A stretch of 23,553 bases of DNA from the NCBI RefSeq assembly GCF_000002075.1, contig NW_004797587.1, positions 670,876 through 694,428 on the forward strand, given 5' to 3'. Both the position numbers and the translations under genes were made by a program. How positions within the stretch are numbered: position 1 is the stretch's first letter; each line of letters begins with the position of its first letter. This document shows positions 20,544-23,553 of this stretch, one piece after another. Below the pieces are notes generated by a model that searched no databases, was not told the DNA's origin, and saw nothing but the letters and a program-made list of their open reading frames with translations. This stretch comes from Aplysia californica. Its lineage: Eukaryota > Mollusca > Gastropoda > Aplysiida > Aplysiidae.

Positions 20544-21141
20544 GGCCACCTCTCTTCTCACCCCGGGTGGGCGTTCACCTTTATAGCCTAGGCCAACCAC
20601 TGAACCACAGAATTCTACACTGTGATAACAGAATTATAGAATTCTGTGCTGTGAACAAACGTTCTAGATCTATTACTACTGTTAGTGTTAGCCTAAAAGC
20701 GTGAAATTTTGTCTGTGGGCAGTGGAGAGAGAGAAAGAGAGAGAGGAGTAGCGCGAGAACTTCCGGGCAAAACAAAATGGCGACCCGCGTAGTTCGGCTC
20801 GATTCGGAAAGTTAAACAGCCGTAGCATCTTTGTTGACAACCAAATTAATTTAATTTTGTTTTTTAACTTTGTTTTGGTCAATTTGATCGTCTACACCGA
20901 TAGACAGTATTCAGAAAGAGACAGAGAGAGAGAGAGAGAGAGAGGGGAGGAGTAGATCTTGCGAGAACTTCCGGGCAAAACAAAATGGCGACCCGCGTAG
21001 TTCCGCTCGATTCGAAAAGTGAAATAGCCATAGCATCTTTGAAGACGATCAAATTAGCTTACTTAAATTTTGTGCTATAACGTATTTTTTTCTTGGCTTT
21101 TATCAATTTGATCATCCACACCGATAGACAGTATTCCAAAA
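20544..21141 (+). repeat. Dimeric repeat unit, copy 1
   Basis: It begins GGCCACCTCT, then CTTCTCACCCCGGGTGGGCG, then an AATTCTACACTGTGATAACAG palindromic block. Two related half-units follow. Half A runs from TTTGTCTGTGGGCAGTGG through CTTCCGGGCAAAACAAAATG (ATG 20777) to CACCGATAGACAGTATTC. Half B repeats the same plan with diverged sequence (ATG 20985). The next unit starts 598 bases later with GGCCACC. Compared with copy 2 it lacks about 40 bases between two TTCTCACCC palindromes. Confidence 0.8.
20760..20995 (+). promoter_or_regulatory. ETS/YY1-like core-promoter motif, two occurrences in copy 1
   Basis: ACTTCCGGGCAAAACAAAAT followed by GGCGACCCGCG occurs at 20759-20789 and 20967-20997. 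ACTTCCGG is the ETS/GABP site and CAAAATGGCGAC is close to the YY1 site CAAAATGGCGGC. Their close spacing before an ATG is typical of animal housekeeping and mitochondrial-gene promoters. The same motif recurs in copies 2 and 3 (ATG at 21434, 21650 on +; 22047 and 22453 on -). Function here is inferred only. Confidence 0.4.
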
Positions 21142-21803
21142 GGCCACCTGTATTCTCACCCCGGGTGAGAATAGTGCAGGCTAGTCTTTTGGCTATTCTC
21201 ACCCGGTGCGCGTTCACCGCTATAGCCTAGATCTAGGCCAACAAATTTTGCGTTCACCCTAAACCACAGAATTCTACACTGTGATAACAGAAAAATTGTA
21301 GAATTCTGTGCCGTGAACAAACGTTCCATTACTACTGTTAGCCTACTAAAAGTGTACAATTTTGTCTGTGGGCAGTGGAGAGAGAGAGAGAGAGAGAGAG
21401 AAGAGTAGCGCGAGAACTTCCGGGCAAAACAAAATGGCGACTCGCGTAGTTCTGCTCGATTCGAAAAGTTAAATAGCCGTAGCATCTTTGTAGACGACCA
21501 AATTAATTTACTTTTGTGTGTTTTAACACCATTTTTTAACTTTGTTTTAGTCAATTTTATCGTCCACACCGATAGACAGTATTCAGAAAGAGATAGAGAG
21601 AGAGAAGAGGGGAGGAGTAGAACTTGCGAGAACTACCGGGCAAAACAAAATGGCGACCCCCGTAGTTCGGCTAGATTCGAAAAGTGAAATAGCCATAGCA
21701 TCTTTGTAGTCGATAAAATTAGCTTAAACTTTTGTGCTATAACGTATTCTTTTCTTTGCCTTTATCCATTTGATCATCCACATCGATAGAAAGTATTCCG
21801 AAA
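21142..21803 (+). repeat. Dimeric repeat unit, copy 2
   Basis: The same plan as copy 1, with the complete leader: TATTCTCACCCCGGGTGAGA, a spacer, CTATTCTCACCCGGTGCGCG, the AATTCTACACTGTGATAACAG block, then half A (ATG 21434) and half B (ATG 21650). It is in direct tandem with copy 1 and inverted relative to copy 3. Confidence 0.8.
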
Positions 21804-21898
21804 TTAGGAAAAGGAAGTGGCTGTTCTCACCCGGGGTGAGAATAGAAATACGATCCACCTCTCACCCGGTGTGAAACAAGACCTGTTTTTCCTCATTC
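21804..21898. repeat. Spacer between the inverted units, with palindromes
   Basis: It contains GTTCTCACCCGGGGTGAGAA (21822-21841) and, on the - strand, AGGAAAAACAGGTCTTGTTT and CACACCGGGTGAG. It matches the 133-bp tandem at 22906-23163 in reverse orientation, so the same module flanks both ends of copy 3. Confidence 0.75.
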
Positions 21899-22728
21899 TG
21901 GAATACTGTCTATCGGTGTGGATGATCAAATTGATAAAAGCCAAGAAAAAATTACGTTATAGCATAAAAGTAAGCTAATTTGATCGTCTTCAAAGATGCT
22001 ATGGCTATTTCACTGTTCGAATCGAGCCGAACTACGCGGGTCGCCATTTTCTTTTGCCCGGAAGTGGGTGGTTGGCGGGTGCTCTGGTGTGGTTTGCTTC
22101 TTCTTTCCTATCAAACGTCTATCGTCCTGATCTCTCCTCCTTCTATTTTGTGTTTGTTCCTCTCTTGTAACACCTCTAATCTTCGGCACTTCTATGACCT
22201 TATTGTGTTGCAAGTGCCGTAAAACTCTTTACTAAAACTAAAAACTTGCCCGGAAGTTCTTGCAAGATCTACTCCCCCCCCCCCCTCTCTCTCTCTCTCT
22301 CTCTGAATACTGTCTATCGGTGTGGACGATCAAACTGACCAAAACAAAGTTAAAAAATGATTTTAAACAAGAAAACTAAATTAATTTGGTTGTCTGCAAA
22401 GATGCTAAGGCTATTTAACTTTCCGAATCGAGCCGAACTACGCGGGTCGCCATTTTGTTTTGCCCAGAAGTTCTCGTGCTACTCCTCTCTCTCTCCACTG
22501 CCCACAGACAAAATTTCACGCTTTTAGGCTAACACTAACAGTAGTAATAGATCTAGAAACGTTTGTTCACAGAACAAAATTCTATAATTCTGTTATCACA
22601 GTGTAGAATTCTGTGTTTCAGGGTGGACGCTTCACTGGTTTGCCTAGGCTATACGGTAAACGCCCACCGGGTGAGAATAGCCAAAAGACTCGCCTGCGCT
22701 ATTCTCACCCGGGGAATAGAGGTGGCCT
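21899..22728 (-). repeat. Dimeric repeat unit, copy 3 (inverted, interrupted by a SINE)
   Basis: On the - strand it reads like copy 2 from GGCCACCTCTATTC through the GTGAGAATAGC leader, the AATTCTACACTGTGATAACAG block, half A (ATG 22453) and half B (ATG 22047) to ATAGACAGTATTCC. Without the 192 bases of SINE plus duplication it is about 638 bp, close to copy 2 (662 bp). Copies 2 and 3 form an inverted repeat with about 95 bases between the arms. Confidence 0.8.
22065..22245 (+). mobile_element. Short SINE, family 2, copy 2, with 11-bp target duplication
   Basis: TTGCCCGGAAG lies directly on both sides (22054-22064 and 22246-22256) and reads once in all other copies of the host repeat, so the insertion is clean. 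The element starts TGGGTGGTTGGCGGGTGCTC and ends GTGCCGTAAAACTC with an ACTAAAACTAAAAAC tail at the 3' side. The match to 10664-10849 is end to end. Confidence 0.9.
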
Positions 22729-22750
22729 TAGAAAAAACAGGTCTTGTTTC

Positions 22751-22905
22751 ACACTGTGATACAGAATTATAGAATTCTGTGCTGAGAACAAATGTTCTAG
22801 ATCTATTACTACTGTTAGTGTTAGCCTAACAGCGTGCAATTTTGTCTGTGGGCAGTGGAGAGAGAGAAAGAGAGAGAGGAGTAGTGCGAGAACTTCCGGG
22901 CAAAA
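22751..22905 (+). repeat. Dimeric repeat unit, partial copy 4
   Basis: It begins inside the ACACTGTGATACAGAATTAT block and runs through GTCTGTGGGCAGTGG to AACTTCCGGGCAAAAC, then switches abruptly into the 133-bp module. At both junctions the two partners share a few bases (CACAC, AAAACA), as in microhomology joining. Confidence 0.75.
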
Positions 22906-23163
22906 CAGGTCTTGTTTCACAACGGGTGAGAATGAGAATAGCCTACGGTTGCAAGTCTCACCCGGGGTGAGAGGTCGATCGTATTTCTATTCTCACCCCG
23001 GGTGAGAATAGCCACTTCCATTCCAAAATGAGGAAAAACAGGTCTTGTTTCACACCGGGTGAGAATAGCCTACGCTGGCAAGTCTCACCCGGGGTGAGAG
23101 GTAAGAGGTAGATCGTAATTTTATTCTCACCCCGGCCCCGGGTGAGAATAGCCACTTCCTTAG
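22906..23163 (+). repeat. 133-bp tandem repeat, two copies
   Basis: CAGGTCTTGTTTCACAACGG starts at 22906 and CAGGTCTTGTTTCACACCGG at 23039, 133 bases apart. Each unit holds three TTCTCACC/GGTGAGAA palindromic stretches, a GAGAGGT…GATCGTA block and ends in AGAATAGCCACTTCC. The second unit has small internal duplications (GAGGTAAGAGGTA, CCCCGGCCCCGG). Confidence 0.85.
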
Positions 23164-23553
23164 ATTACAACCAGAAGTCGGCCTCCTAATCGTTGGTAGG
23201 GTCAAAACATTGTACAGGAGAGCCCAAAAATAAGAGAACGAGCCTCTGAGACAGAGCAGACCAAAAAAAAGTGTTGAGAAATTGTCGTCGATTCAAAATC
23301 CAGTGAGTGACCTGAGTGAATGAGTGAGTGTATTTGAGTTTTTAAAAGAGGAGAGGTGGGTGAGTGAATGTAGCAATGACCACGAAAATCCTTTTTTTGC
23401 CAGAAAATGTTTGCAAATAGGTGCATTTTGTAGCTTTATCTTCACTGAGCACAGAACTTTTTGAATTTATAAAAGGCCGGCACTATTTCTCCGAACGTTC
23501 GGGAAAATAAAGCTGGGCACTATTTCTCCGAACACTCTGAAATCACACCCTTT
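23164..23553. other. Non-coding stretch ending in a short tandem repeat
   Basis: No gene was recognised. Near the end GGCACTATTTCTCCGAAC occurs twice (about 23479 and 23516). TGAGTGAATGAGTGAGTG lies near 23312. Confidence 0.4.

Noticed and set aside
20581-22920. Short frames across the dimeric units (for example 21156-21569 on -)
   Set aside because: They run antisense or across GA runs and module joints and differ between copies. Only the short frame after ATGGCGACC is worth noting.

Overview
This is animal nuclear DNA, most likely from a marine gastropod or another lophotrochozoan. The reasons are introns with GT/AG borders, long (GA)n, (TG)n and (AT)n microsatellites, tRNA-derived SINEs, many fold-back repeats, and strong over-use of the word AGATCTAG. 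The lineage is inference. There is no bacterial gene organisation.

Only two host genes can be supported, and both are partial. At the left end, on the + strand, lies the large last coding exon (about 689-2469) of an unrecognised protein. Its product is a roughly 593-residue, disordered, acidic/serine-rich tail ending in a possible PDZ ligand. In the middle, on the - strand, lies a small gene for a single-pass, probably mitochondrial, membrane protein resembling the 'deltamethrin resistance protein prag01' family. Its central exon is 16717-16922. It has two homologous candidate terminal exons, 13236-13301 and 13067-13132. Each has an acceptor in the matching phase, 21 codons and its own stop. 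A poly(A) signal at 12464-12469 could serve both. The upstream exon was not found.

Most of the rest is repeats. There are three copies of a tRNA-headed SINE (about 3531-4060, 5115-5573, 17345-17867) and two of a shorter SINE (10664-10849, 22065-22245) that shares its 3' end. Two short-TIR DNA elements have target duplications: 4841-5007 and 14547-15539, the latter pogo-like and in the intron of the small gene. A long inverted repeat built of tandem GACCCCGGGGTC palindromes lies at 6369-7236. A 50-bp palindromic tandem at 5631-5750 has a second copy at 9041-9103. A PHD-finger fragment at 19680-19989 is broken.

The right end (20544-23163) is a mosaic of about 600-bp dimeric units in direct and inverted orientation, joined by TTCTCACCC-GGGTGAGAA palindromes. 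Each half-unit carries an ETS/YY1-like core-promoter motif followed by ATG. I found no rRNA, functional tRNA, CRISPR or LTR element.
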